A stretch of DNA of 64,000 bases. It comes from Acidobacteria subdivision 2 bacterium RH1 MAG20 (GTDB lineage Bacteria; Acidobacteriota; Terriglobia; Terriglobales; Acidobacteriaceae). The stretch lies in the NCBI GenBank assembly GCA_002197545.1, contig NFUO01000373.1, positions 50,075 to 114,074 of the forward strand. Reading direction: 5' to 3'. Below are positions 8,483-17,348 of this stretch, piece after piece. A program made the position numbers and the translations under genes. Each line of letters begins with the position of its first letter. Position 1 is the first letter of the stretch. A model generated the notes under the pieces. The model did no database searches. It was not told the origin of the DNA and saw nothing but the letters and a program-made list of their open reading frames with translations.

Positions 8483-9508
8483 GTGCGCAAGTCATCATCC
8501 ACAAAGAAAGCTACTCTGGAGGACGTTGCGCGGGTGGCCGGCGTTGGGCCCATGACTGTCTCCCGCACGATCAATGGCCATCCCTATGTCGCGGACGAAA
8601 CTGCAAAGAAAGTTCATGCTGCCATCCGTCAGTTGGGATATCGGCCCAACCACGCCGCCCGCGTTCTGACTGGTCAGCTCTCAAAATCAATTGGCCTGAT
8701 CGTTCCCGATTTGGCTGACAGTTTTTTTTCCGTCGTCAGCCATGCGGTTCAGGAGACCGCGCGCGAGGCCGGCTATCTTGTATGGCTGGCCGCTTCCAAT
8801 GCCGATCTCTCCATCGAGGAAGCGCAAATAGAACAGATGTTGAACCATCCGGTGGATGGCATCCTGCTGGTTCCGGCGGACAGCCGAAGCAGGCACTTAA
8901 AAACTGCCGCTTCCAGCTCAAGGCCGATTGTCACGATTGACCGCCCCATCGAGGTCGTGGCAACGGACTCGGTCGAGGTAGAAAACAGGATCGGAGCACG
9001 CATGGCTGTGGAACACCTCATTGGCCATGGCTACAAAAAAATTACGTGCGTGATTATGAACTCCCACTTGCGGCCAGTGAGAGAGCGCATTGCAGGTCAC
9101 GAAGAAACCCTGCGGCACGCGAAACTGCCCCGCACAGAGAAGTTGATGTTATCTGACGAGGAGACTGGGAAGTCGGTCCTGACCAAGCTATTTAGCTCGC
9201 CCGACCGTCCTGACGCCTTATTCACTACAAATAATGCCTGCACTATCGCCGTCATCAAGATACTCAAGCAGCTCAATATTGAAGTGCCCAGAGATGTGGC
9301 GCTCATAGGCTTTGACGATGTCGACTTCTACACGCTGCTCACCCCTCCGGTCACAACCATCCGCCAGCCTGCCGCTGAACTCGGCAGCATATCCACTCGC
9401 CTTCTTCTGCAGAGAATCGCGCATAAATCCTCATCGTCCAGCATCAGGACAGTCCTTCCCGTGGAATTAGTGATTCGCGAATCGTGCGGATGCGAGAGAA
9501 GAAGATAA
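8483..9508 (+). CDS. LacI-family transcriptional regulator
   Basis: A 341-residue regulator. Residues about 10-62 hold the LacI helix-turn-helix and hinge helix (TLEDVARVAGVGPMTVSRTI, then YRPNHAARVL). The rest is a periplasmic-binding-protein-like effector domain (IGLIVPDLADSFFSVV; ALIGFDDVDFYTLLTPPVTT). The start is GTG 8483, preceded by AAGGGAGG at 8463-8470. It lies between a divergent TonB receptor and a GH95 fucosidase on the same strand, so it probably represses one or both until a fucosylated or similar sugar binds. No clear palindromic operator was found by eye. Confidence 0.92.
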   Translation: MRKSSSTKKATLEDVARVAGVGPMTVSRTINGHPYVADETAKKVHAAIRQLGYRPNHAARVLTGQLSKSIGLIVPDLADSFFSVVSHAVQETAREAGYLVWLAASNADLSIEEAQIEQMLNHPVDGILLVPADSRSRHLKTAASSSRPIVTIDRPIEVVATDSVEVENRIGARMAVEHLIGHGYKKITCVIMNSHLRPVRERIAGHEETLRHAKLPRTEKLMLSDEETGKSVLTKLFSSPDRPDALFTTNNACTIAVIKILKQLNIEVPRDVALIGFDDVDFYTLLTPPVTTIRQPAAELGSISTRLLLQRIAHKSSSSSIRTVLPVELVIRESCGCERRR

Positions 9509-9724
9509 TCGAAAAAGGGTAAGTTCTTCCTCTTCTGCCCGCTTCTCTCAGCACTTCTATACAGCCAAAGCTCGGCATCGATTCTCAAGCATATAAAAAT
9601 AAATATTCATTTGTAAAAAGTAAGCACTATTCCCAACTAAAATATTCTCCTAGGCAGGAAGCAGTTTCATTTGCAGCGCGTACATTCCTTCAAGCGCCAA
9701 GAGAACTTCACGGAGCATCACAAA

Positions 9725-12295
9725 ATGCCGAGCCGCACCACTCGCCGCCGCTTCCTCACGACCTCCGCCGCCGCAGCCACCGCTCTCACTCAGCGTCCCG
9801 CCCTGGCCTTCGTCCCTGAGACATTGCCCAAAGATGATGCGACGCCTTACAAACTTCACTTCAATCAGCCCGCAGCCACCTGGCCCGATGCCCTTCCCGT
9901 AGGCAACGGCCGCCTCGGTGCAATGGTCTTCGGCAATGCATCGCTGGAACGCATTCAACTCAACGAAGAGTCCATCTGGGATGGCGAACGCCGCGACCGC
10001 AACAATCCCAAGGCGGGAGCCGCTGTCCCTAAAATCCGCGAACTCCTCTTTAGCGGAAAGGTCGCCGAAGCCGAGGCGCTCGCCCTCTCCGACATGATGT
10101 CCCTCCCGCGCCGGATGCCTTGCTATCAAACCCTTGGCGACCTCCACCTCGATTTCTCCGATTCTGGCCTCACGCCGGAAATCAAGGTCGAAGATTATCA
10201 GCTTGAACTTAACCTCGATACTGCCATCGTCACCACGACCTTTACCTTCAATGGCACTCGCTATACCCGCGAAGTCTTCAGTTCCTTTCCAGATCAAGTC
10301 ATCGTGGTCCGTCTCACCGCGAGCCAGCCCGGTAAACTCTCGTTCACTGCACGCCTCGACCGCCCGGGCCCAAGTCCATTCCAAACCAAGGCGCTCGCCT
10401 TCAACCGCCTCTCTCTCGACGGCGAGGCTCTGCCCGTCAACGACAACGCCGGCTTCCCTGTAAAAGAACGTCAGGTAGGCATCAGATTCCACGCCGAACT
10501 TTTTGCCAACTCAACCGGCGGCAGCATCACGACAAAAGACGGACTCCTCACCGTCGCCAACGCCACCGCAGCAACTCTCTTCATCGACTGCGCCACAAAC
10601 TACCGCTATCCTGCCGGGCCGTCAGCCATGCAATCCGCCGTAAACAAGAACCTCACCTCAGCCTCGCGCCGCAGTTACGTCAGCCTCCGCAGTCGCCACA
10701 TAGCCGGCCATCAGCGACTCTTCCGCCGCGCTGAAATCAGCTTCGGTCCCGATCCCAACGCCCCCACGCCAACCGACCAGCGCATGCAGCACATCAAAGA
10801 TGGCGGCGAAGACATCCATCTGCTCCCCATCTACTTTCAATTCGGACGCTACCTGCTCATATCGAGCAGTCGTCCCGGCACCATGGCCTCCAACCTGCAA
10901 GGCATCTGGAACGAATCGGTAGACCCACCCTGGGGCAGCAAGTACACCATCAACATCAACACCGAGATGAACTATTGGCTGGCCGAACGCGCCAATCTCT
11001 CCGATCTCCACTTCCCTCTCTTCGATCTCATCGACAGCACCCGCGTCAATGGCGCTCTCACCGCCAAGGACTACTACAAAGCCCGGGGTTTTGTCGTCCA
11101 CCACAACACCGATATCTGGGGCGACTCTTCGCCCATCGATGCACTCGGCGGTGGCATCTGGCCCATGGGAGCCGCATGGCTCTCCCTCCATCTCTGGAAC
11201 CATTACGACTACACCGGCGACGTGGTCTTCCTTCGCGAACGGGCCTATCCGCGGCTTCGCGAGAATGCCCGCTTCTTCCTCGACTATCTCACCGTCGCGC
11301 CCGAAGAAACACCTTACGCCGGGCACCTCATCACCGGGCCATCGTGCTCGCCCGAGAACAAATATGTGCTTCCAGACGGCTCCGCTCACAACCTCTGTAT
11401 GGGCCCGACGATGGATACCGAGATCGTCCGCGCCATCCTCACCCGTCTGCTGCAATCTACCGAAGTGCTCAGCCACGCCGGAACCACAACCAAACCAGAT
11501 GCCGATCTTCTGACCGAGGCGCGCGCCGCGCTCGCCAAGCTTGCGCCCTTCAAGATCACGCATGACAACCGCCTGCAGGAGTGGCCCGAAGACTACGCCG
11601 AACACGAACCGGGTCACCGCCACATCTCTCATCTCTGGGCGCTCTTTCCCGACGACCAGATCACTCTCCGCGGAACTCCAACCCTGGCCCGCGCCTGTCG
11701 AGCCACGCTCGACAAACGCCTCGCCAATGGTGGAGGCAGCACCGGCTGGTCCCGCGCCTGGATCGTCAACTGCATGGCCCGCCTCGAAGACGGAGAAGCC
11801 GCCTATCAGAGCGTTCTTGCGCTTCTGCGCAGGTCCACCCGCCACAATCTTCTCGACGTCTGCGGCGAAAAAGAAAACTCCCCGTTCCAGATTGACGGCA
11901 ATCTCGGCGGTCCCACCGGGCTGATCGAAATGCTTCTCCAATCCCATGCGGAAGCAACAAATATTTCTCATGTCAGAAGCGATGGCTACATTCCGCCGCC
12001 TGCCAACATAACCCGGCTTCTTCCCGCGCTGCCCAAGGCGTGGCCAAACGGCATCTTCCGAGGCCTGCGCGCTCGTGGAGGCATGGAGATCGACCTTACA
12101 TGGGTCAACGGTAAAGCCACCCAGGCAACTCTTCGCTCCACGCTGACTCGCACCCAGACCATCGCCCCGCCAACCGGTCAGCGAATTGCGACCATCATCC
12201 AAGGCTCGAAAAAAATGGATTTCACTTCCAATTCAGATGGCGCCATCAGTTTTCCCGCCCAGGCAGGAATCCGCTACGTCGTTACCTTCGCCTGA
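9725..12295 (+). CDS. Alpha-L-fucosidase, glycoside hydrolase family 95
   Basis: An 856-residue enzyme that probably removes terminal L-fucose (typically alpha-1,2 linked) or L-galactose from plant or host glycans. The N-terminus SRTTRRRFLTTSAAA is a twin-arginine export signal. The family features are visible: an N-terminal beta-sandwich beginning YKLHFNQPAATWPDALPVGN, NINTEMNYW, the HRHISHLWALFP segment, GGSTGWSRAW and FQIDGNLGG near the catalytic Asp. ATG 9725 has GGAG at a good distance and puts the Tat motif at the start; a TTG at 9671 would add 18 residues. It follows the LacI gene by about 215 bases and is convergent with the next gene. Confidence 0.92.
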   Translation: MPSRTTRRRFLTTSAAAATALTQRPALAFVPETLPKDDATPYKLHFNQPAATWPDALPVGNGRLGAMVFGNASLERIQLNEESIWDGERRDRNNPKAGAAVPKIRELLFSGKVAEAEALALSDMMSLPRRMPCYQTLGDLHLDFSDSGLTPEIKVEDYQLELNLDTAIVTTTFTFNGTRYTREVFSSFPDQVIVVRLTASQPGKLSFTARLDRPGPSPFQTKALAFNRLSLDGEALPVNDNAGFPVKERQVGIRFHAELFANSTGGSITTKDGLLTVANATAATLFIDCATNYRYPAGPSAMQSAVNKNLTSASRRSYVSLRSRHIAGHQRLFRRAEISFGPDPNAPTPTDQRMQHIKDGGEDIHLLPIYFQFGRYLLISSSRPGTMASNLQGIWNESVDPPWGSKYTININTEMNYWLAERANLSDLHFPLFDLIDSTRVNGALTAKDYYKARGFVVHHNTDIWGDSSPIDALGGGIWPMGAAWLSLHLWNHYDYTGDVVFLRERAYPRLRENARFFLDYLTVAPEETPYAGHLITGPSCSPENKYVLPDGSAHNLCMGPTMDTEIVRAILTRLLQSTEVLSHAGTTTKPDADLLTEARAALAKLAPFKITHDNRLQEWPEDYAEHEPGHRHISHLWALFPDDQITLRGTPTLARACRATLDKRLANGGGSTGWSRAWIVNCMARLEDGEAAYQSVLALLRRSTRHNLLDVCGEKENSPFQIDGNLGGPTGLIEMLLQSHAEATNISHVRSDGYIPPPANITRLLPALPKAWPNGIFRGLRARGGMEIDLTWVNGKATQATLRSTLTRTQTIAPPTGQRIATIIQGSKKMDFTSNSDGAISFPAQAGIRYVVTFA

Positions 12296-12315
12296 CTAAG
12301 CGGTGTGAGCAGTAG

Positions 12316-13896
12316 TCATGGCAGACGGCAAACTTTCACCGCACCATTCGCATAGGGACATACAAAATCCGTTCCGGCGCTTTGCTGCAATACGACCCAG
12401 TCGACTCCCAGCGGAGTTAACGCAGCGACACGTCGCGCATCGGAGTCCATGTTCAGCCCCATCTGAGCTATCTCTCCCATCCTCCATGCCGAGGTCAACT
12501 CCGGCACAACCGACGCCTCTCCTCCATCTTTCGAGTAGTCAGGCAACGCGCTGCGCTCCGCAATCGCGCGGAAAGATTGCGCATCCTCACCGGGATTCGT
12601 GATGTAATGCGCATCCAGCGCAAATAAGGCGTCCTTCGGCGTATTTCTGCTGACCCACAGAAATGCCTGTTCCCACTGGTTCTGCGGCGCTTTCCATGGC
12701 AGTTCAATGTGCGCCGAATCAGGAAATGTCTTCCGCTGCGCAAACAGCATCACGCCCGCCAGCAGCGTAAATGCCGTCACCCATCGCAACGGTCGACGCT
12801 GCAAAACCCATTCTGCCAGCGCTGCGCCCACCATCAGAATCATCACGACATATACCGTCTGAAATATTCGCAGCGGCTGCAATCGCGCAACCATATGAGT
12901 TGCCAATCCCTGCCGTGCAAACAGGACCGCGACCATCACGGCAACGCCGCCGCACACTACCGCCATCTGTGCCAGAGCGACCCGCGCTGTATCGCCCATA
13001 CGACGCGTTCCAAATCCAACAATTGCAAGAATCATCAAGGGAGCAAGCAGCCCAAACTGCTCATACCAATGCCACTCTGCTGGAAACCAGTAGCTTCGCG
13101 TCATCGCCGCGCGCAAATATGTCGCACTCTCGGGTGGAGCGAACGCCTGCATCGTTGCTGCCACGCACAGGGCCGTCACGCATAACCCTGCCGTTCCCCA
13201 CACGCGCACCCGCCGACTGGGAGACATCACACAGCCCAACACCAGCACACAACCAAATCCATAGGCAGCCATCAGCAGATGCGTGGATGCCGCGGCCAAC
13301 AGTGCGGCGCAGCACAGTCCGAGCCCACGACATCGTCCAACTTGTGCATCATTCCTGGGCTGCAAAAACTCCAGCATGCCCACCAGCGCCAGCAAAATGC
13401 AAGGCGTTGAAATGCTCCGCGCCGTCACATAGGGGTCCATCAGCATCAGCGACGTTCCTGCAATCGGCAGAGTAATCCACATCGCCAGCAGGCCAACTGC
13501 TCCCGTCCTTGCCTCCCTGCTGGCAAAACATCTCGCCGCCAGCAGATATGCCGCGAACAATGTAGCCCAGAAGCTGGCAAGATGCACCAGCAGCAGCAGC
13601 ATCCCTAAACTCATCTGCGATCCGCGAACCAGCGCAGCAATGAGCGGCGCAAACAGAGAGACCCGCAGATGGCCCATCACAAATTCTGTCCCATGCGGAT
13701 ACAACGACGGATCGAGAAGCCGCTTGATCTCCGCCAGATACAGCCCGCCGTCTTCGGCATAGGGATGGTATCCATGCACTGCCAGCGCAAGCACAGTGAG
13801 CGCGGTGACAAGCCCGCTTGCGAAACCGAGTTCCAGTCTGTGTCGATTGACTTCTACAGACTGCGAAATTGCGGGTACTGTTACTGTTGTCGCCAA
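12316..13896 (-). CDS. Polytopic inner-membrane protein of unknown function
   Basis: A 526-residue protein with about ten hydrophobic segments and a soluble C-terminal domain of roughly 120 residues (about 400-526) that begins WEQAFLWVSRNTPKDALFAL. The first outer loop carries HPYAEDGGLYLAE; an acidic pair soon after the first membrane helix recalls GT-C type glycosyltransferases and related lipid-linked-sugar enzymes. I do not recognise a named family with confidence. It ends 20 bases from the stop of the GH95 gene in convergent orientation and stands alone. Confidence 0.75.
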   Translation of the reverse strand: MATTVTVPAISQSVEVNRHRLELGFASGLVTALTVLALAVHGYHPYAEDGGLYLAEIKRLLDPSLYPHGTEFVMGHLRVSLFAPLIAALVRGSQMSLGMLLLLVHLASFWATLFAAYLLAARCFASREARTGAVGLLAMWITLPIAGTSLMLMDPYVTARSISTPCILLALVGMLEFLQPRNDAQVGRCRGLGLCCAALLAAASTHLLMAAYGFGCVLVLGCVMSPSRRVRVWGTAGLCVTALCVAATMQAFAPPESATYLRAAMTRSYWFPAEWHWYEQFGLLAPLMILAIVGFGTRRMGDTARVALAQMAVVCGGVAVMVAVLFARQGLATHMVARLQPLRIFQTVYVVMILMVGAALAEWVLQRRPLRWVTAFTLLAGVMLFAQRKTFPDSAHIELPWKAPQNQWEQAFLWVSRNTPKDALFALDAHYITNPGEDAQSFRAIAERSALPDYSKDGGEASVVPELTSAWRMGEIAQMGLNMDSDARRVAALTPLGVDWVVLQQSAGTDFVCPYANGAVKVCRLP

Positions 13897-14223
13897 ATGC
13901 TAATCACTCCCGCCACATGGATACCAAACTCCGGGCCTTCAACGCTCCCCAATAAAAGCCGGACCAATATGGCTATTAAGCCATCTTCTATCAAAACCAA
14001 GAGGTGATGCATAGTTGCGGAATCAAATCAGGGTTCGGAGAAAATAATAAAACTCCCCCACTCTTTTTCATCGCCTTTGATATCCCCTAAGTTCTTGGAT
14101 GCAGAAGATAACCTGGATGCCCTGTGAATGATTTTTTCAGGATGAGACAGCCAGCCAACGATACAATAAAAGAACTTATGCCCGAATACATCATCGCCCA
14201 TCTCGGCACATCCTCCCCAACCC
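13897..14223. other. Divergent intergenic region
   Basis: 327 bases between the divergent membrane protein (minus) and the flippase-like gene (plus). It must carry both promoters, but I see no clear consensus boxes. A 20-codon frame, ATG 14178 to TAG 14240, overlaps the start of the next gene in another frame; there is no good ribosome-binding site and no other support for it being expressed. Confidence 0.4.
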
Positions 14224-15240
14224 GTGTTCCGCATGAGTAGATCCACCGGCGCTCGCAATCTTCTGAAGACCGTCCCCGGCCTTTTCATCAGCGCTTTCTT
14301 CCTCTGGTACACCTTCAAAGGAATCTCTTTCTCCCATATCCGCGCGCTGCGCCTTGTACATCCTGTGGGTGTCCTCGGCATTCTGGCTTTCACTCTTGCA
14401 GGCTACACGCTTCGTTGCGTCCGCTGGACCCGTATGATGCGCTCCACGGGGGCACGGTTCGGCGTCTGCGCCCGTGTCCTGATGACCTCGATCGCCGCCA
14501 ACAACATCCTTCCCTTCCGTATCGGCGATGTCATGCGTATCTTCACCTACGCTCCCGATCTTGGGGCCTCGCCCTCGGTCATTCTCAGCACCGTCATTCT
14601 CGAAAAACTCCTCGACATCTTCATTCTGGTTCTTCTCTTCGTAGCGTTCATGGGGCGCGAGGTGAATCATCACTCCCGCATCCTCGCGGAATCGCTCCTC
14701 ATCATCTCTTCCATCGGGCTACTTGTTCTTCTGCTCGGGGCGCGCACGCTGGAACCCGTTCTCCGCCGCCTCTTCATCAGACTCCCGCAGAAACCCCTGC
14801 TTAAAAAAGTCGAGCACTGGCTGCTCCTCGCACTCGATTGCATCCGGCAGATCGGCATCGTCGGATCGCTGCTGCTCCTCGTCATCTCGGCTGTCATCTG
14901 GGCCTGCGAGGGCATGATCTTTGTTTCAGCCGCCTACCTCATCGGCCTGGTCAACGGCAGCGTCGGCTGCTGGCAGGCCGTCGCTGTCGGCAATCTCTCC
15001 TATCTCATTCCCAGCTCGCCGGGAGGCATCGGTACCTTCGAGTGGGCAGTAAAAACTTCGCTGGTCAGCCACGGCGCGCCCGAGCCGCAAGCCGCCCTCT
15101 TCAGCCTCGCCATCCACGCCTGGCTGCTCATCGCCATCACCGGAGTAGGCGGTGCGCTCTTCTTCCTCCATCGCGTCAAAACTCATAACCGCACGCCCTT
15201 GCTCGAAGAGATCGAGACCCTCCCAGTGGAGATGCCATAA
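14224..15240 (+). CDS. Lysylphosphatidylglycerol synthase-type transmembrane / flippase-like protein
   Basis: A 338-residue membrane protein with about eight hydrophobic segments, matching the family of MprF-type transmembrane domains (LPG_synthase_TM, formerly UPF0104). Recognisable pieces are the conserved RCVRWTRMM segment after helix 2, AANNILPFRIGDVMR in the loop (a hallmark position) and LIPSSPGGIGTFEW near the C-terminus. It has no MprF-like catalytic domain, so a lipid-flippase or transport role is more likely than aminoacyl transfer. It starts with GTG 14224 or ATG 14233; neither has a strong ribosome-binding site. argS follows after 59 bases. Confidence 0.8.
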   Translation: MFRMSRSTGARNLLKTVPGLFISAFFLWYTFKGISFSHIRALRLVHPVGVLGILAFTLAGYTLRCVRWTRMMRSTGARFGVCARVLMTSIAANNILPFRIGDVMRIFTYAPDLGASPSVILSTVILEKLLDIFILVLLFVAFMGREVNHHSRILAESLLIISSIGLLVLLLGARTLEPVLRRLFIRLPQKPLLKKVEHWLLLALDCIRQIGIVGSLLLLVISAVIWACEGMIFVSAAYLIGLVNGSVGCWQAVAVGNLSYLIPSSPGGIGTFEWAVKTSLVSHGAPEPQAALFSLAIHAWLLIAITGVGGALFFLHRVKTHNRTPLLEEIETLPVEMP

Positions 15241-15299
15241 GCGCCTCGCGTAAACTCACTTAAGCCCCACAACATTTCTTCCCGCGGTGAACCCGAAGC

Positions 15300-17303
15300 A
15301 TGTATCGCACAATCCAGCAGTCTCTCCTGACACGCATCCAGGCCATCCTCCTCGCCAAATACGATATCGCTCTCGCAACCCTGGCGATTGAGCAGCCCCC
15401 GAACATTGCCCTCGGAGAACTGGCCCTCCCCGTAGCCTTCGAACTGGCCAAGCGCCTCCGCAAAGCTCCCCGCGCCATTGCCACGGAACTAGCCGCAGAA
15501 CTGACCGCGATCCTCCCGGAACTCGAAGGCATAGCCAGCGTGGAAATAGCCGGAGCAGGCTATCTCAACATCCACCTCAACCGCACCGCAACAGTTCGCC
15601 GCATCGCACAGGACCAGCACGCCGATATCGGCGGCCCCGGCTTCCGTCTCGTAGAACACACCAGCATCAACCCAAATAAAGCTGCCCACATCGGCCACCT
15701 GCGTAACGCCATCCTCGGCGACACCTTCCAGCGTCTCCTCCGCCCCGACGCCTACAAGCGTGGCTACGAAGTCGGCGTACAAAACTACATCGACAACACC
15801 GGAGTACAGGTTGCCGACGTTGTCGTCGGGCTCGTCCACCTCGAAGGTAAAACCCTGGCGAGCACGCGCGAACTCCTCGCCGAACTCGCCAGAGATAACC
15901 GACGCATCGACTTCTACTGCTGGGACCTCTACGCCCGCGTCTCGCAGTGGTACACCGCCGACACCGCGCAACTGACGGCTCGCAAACAGCTTCGTCTCGA
16001 CACCCTTCACGCCCTCGAAACCGGAGGCAGCGAGATCGCAGAGATAGCCGATCTCATCTCCACCGCCGTTCTACACCGCCACCTGGAAACAATGGAGCGT
16101 CTCGGCATCGAGTACGATTTTCTTCCCCGCGAGAGTGAGATCCTACACCTCCATTTCTGGGACGCCGCCCGCGAACTCATGATCGCTAAAGGCATCCTCT
16201 ACGAAGAGACCGAAGGCAAAAATAAAGGTTGCCTCGTCATGCGCCGCGCCAGCTCCGAAGCCGCTGCCGACGCCACCGACGAAGACGCCAAAGTCATCGT
16301 CCGCTCCAACGGAACGGTCACTTATGTGGGGAAAGACATCGCCTACCACCTCTGGAAGTTCGGTCTGCTTCCGGGCAAGGACTTCGGCTACGCAAAGTTC
16401 CACGAGTATCCCACCCATACCTGCTGGATCTCCACCGAGAACGCGAACGATCCCACCCATCCTGTCTTCGGCAAAGCCGACGCCATCTACAACGTCATCG
16501 ACTCCCGCCAGAACGATCCGCAGAACAATGTCGTGCAGGCGCTACGCGGCATGGGCTTCACCGATGCTGCCGACCGCTACACTCACTTCAGCTACGAGAT
16601 GGTCGCCCTCACTCCGCGCTGTGCCGTCGAACTCGGCTACACCATCAGCGACGAAGACTGCGCCAAATCCTATATTGAAGTCAGCGGACGCAAAGGCTTC
16701 GGCGTCAAAGCCGACGATCTGCTCGATCAACTCATCGCCGCTGCTCAATCTGAAGTAGACACGCGCCATCCCGAACTCGAAGCCGAAGATCGCCGCACCA
16801 TCGCCACACAAATCGGCGTCGGTGCGCTGCGTTATTTCATGCTCCGTTTCACCCGCAACACTGTGATCGCCTTCGACTTCAAGGACGCACTCAGCTTCGA
16901 GGGTGAAACCGGACCCTACGTTCAATACGCCATCGTGCGCGCCGCCAACATCTTCCGCAAAGCCAACATCACTCCGGAGGCGTCACTTGCCGCCGTAGCC
17001 AATCTCGACCTCTCAAATATCCTCGACAGCGAAGAGGGCACGAGTCTTTGGGAGACATGGCTGCTCGCCTCAAAACTAACCCTGCTCATCGAGCAGTGCA
17101 TCGCCACTGCCGAGCCGGCCTATCTAGCCAAGTACGCCTTCCAACTGGCCCAGCAATTCAACAACTTCTACCATCGTCACCACGTCCTCAACGAGACCAA
17201 TCCCACGCGCAAAGCGCTCCTGCTGGCCACCGCCGCCGTGGCCCAGCGCGAGATGGTCCGCGCCCTCGGCTACCTCGGCATCGAAGCTCCACCAGTCATG
17301 TGA
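15300..17303 (+). CDS. argS: Arginyl-tRNA synthetase
   Basis: A 667-residue class I aminoacyl-tRNA synthetase that charges tRNA-Arg. The N-terminal additional domain (about 1-110) is followed by SINPNKAAHIGHLRN with the HIGH signature at 130-133, an FQRLLR helix, NYIDNTGVQVAD, the KMSKS-equivalent GRKGFGVKADDL, and the anticodon-binding helical domain (ALSFEGETGPYVQYA... to the end). It is longer than the usual 550-590 residues, with extra sequence in the middle. It is downstream of the flippase-like gene and ends 45 bases from convergent pepA. Confidence 0.95.
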   Translation: MYRTIQQSLLTRIQAILLAKYDIALATLAIEQPPNIALGELALPVAFELAKRLRKAPRAIATELAAELTAILPELEGIASVEIAGAGYLNIHLNRTATVRRIAQDQHADIGGPGFRLVEHTSINPNKAAHIGHLRNAILGDTFQRLLRPDAYKRGYEVGVQNYIDNTGVQVADVVVGLVHLEGKTLASTRELLAELARDNRRIDFYCWDLYARVSQWYTADTAQLTARKQLRLDTLHALETGGSEIAEIADLISTAVLHRHLETMERLGIEYDFLPRESEILHLHFWDAARELMIAKGILYEETEGKNKGCLVMRRASSEAAADATDEDAKVIVRSNGTVTYVGKDIAYHLWKFGLLPGKDFGYAKFHEYPTHTCWISTENANDPTHPVFGKADAIYNVIDSRQNDPQNNVVQALRGMGFTDAADRYTHFSYEMVALTPRCAVELGYTISDEDCAKSYIEVSGRKGFGVKADDLLDQLIAAAQSEVDTRHPELEAEDRRTIATQIGVGALRYFMLRFTRNTVIAFDFKDALSFEGETGPYVQYAIVRAANIFRKANITPEASLAAVANLDLSNILDSEEGTSLWETWLLASKLTLLIEQCIATAEPAYLAKYAFQLAQQFNNFYHRHHVLNETNPTRKALLLATAAVAQREMVRALGYLGIEAPPVM

Positions 17304-17348
17304 CGCAATTCAGCGCAAAACTGCGGTCGATTCTGTATTTGCATCGGC

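Noticed and set aside
10658..12202. Long minus-strand frame (514 codons) opposite the GH95 gene
   Set aside because: It is in antisense to a clear GH95 gene, gives Gly/Glu/Val-rich low-similarity protein, and is explained by high GC at third codon positions.
14178..14240. 20-codon leader frame before the flippase-like gene
   Set aside because: No ribosome-binding site and no regulatory pattern; it overlaps the next gene's start in another frame.
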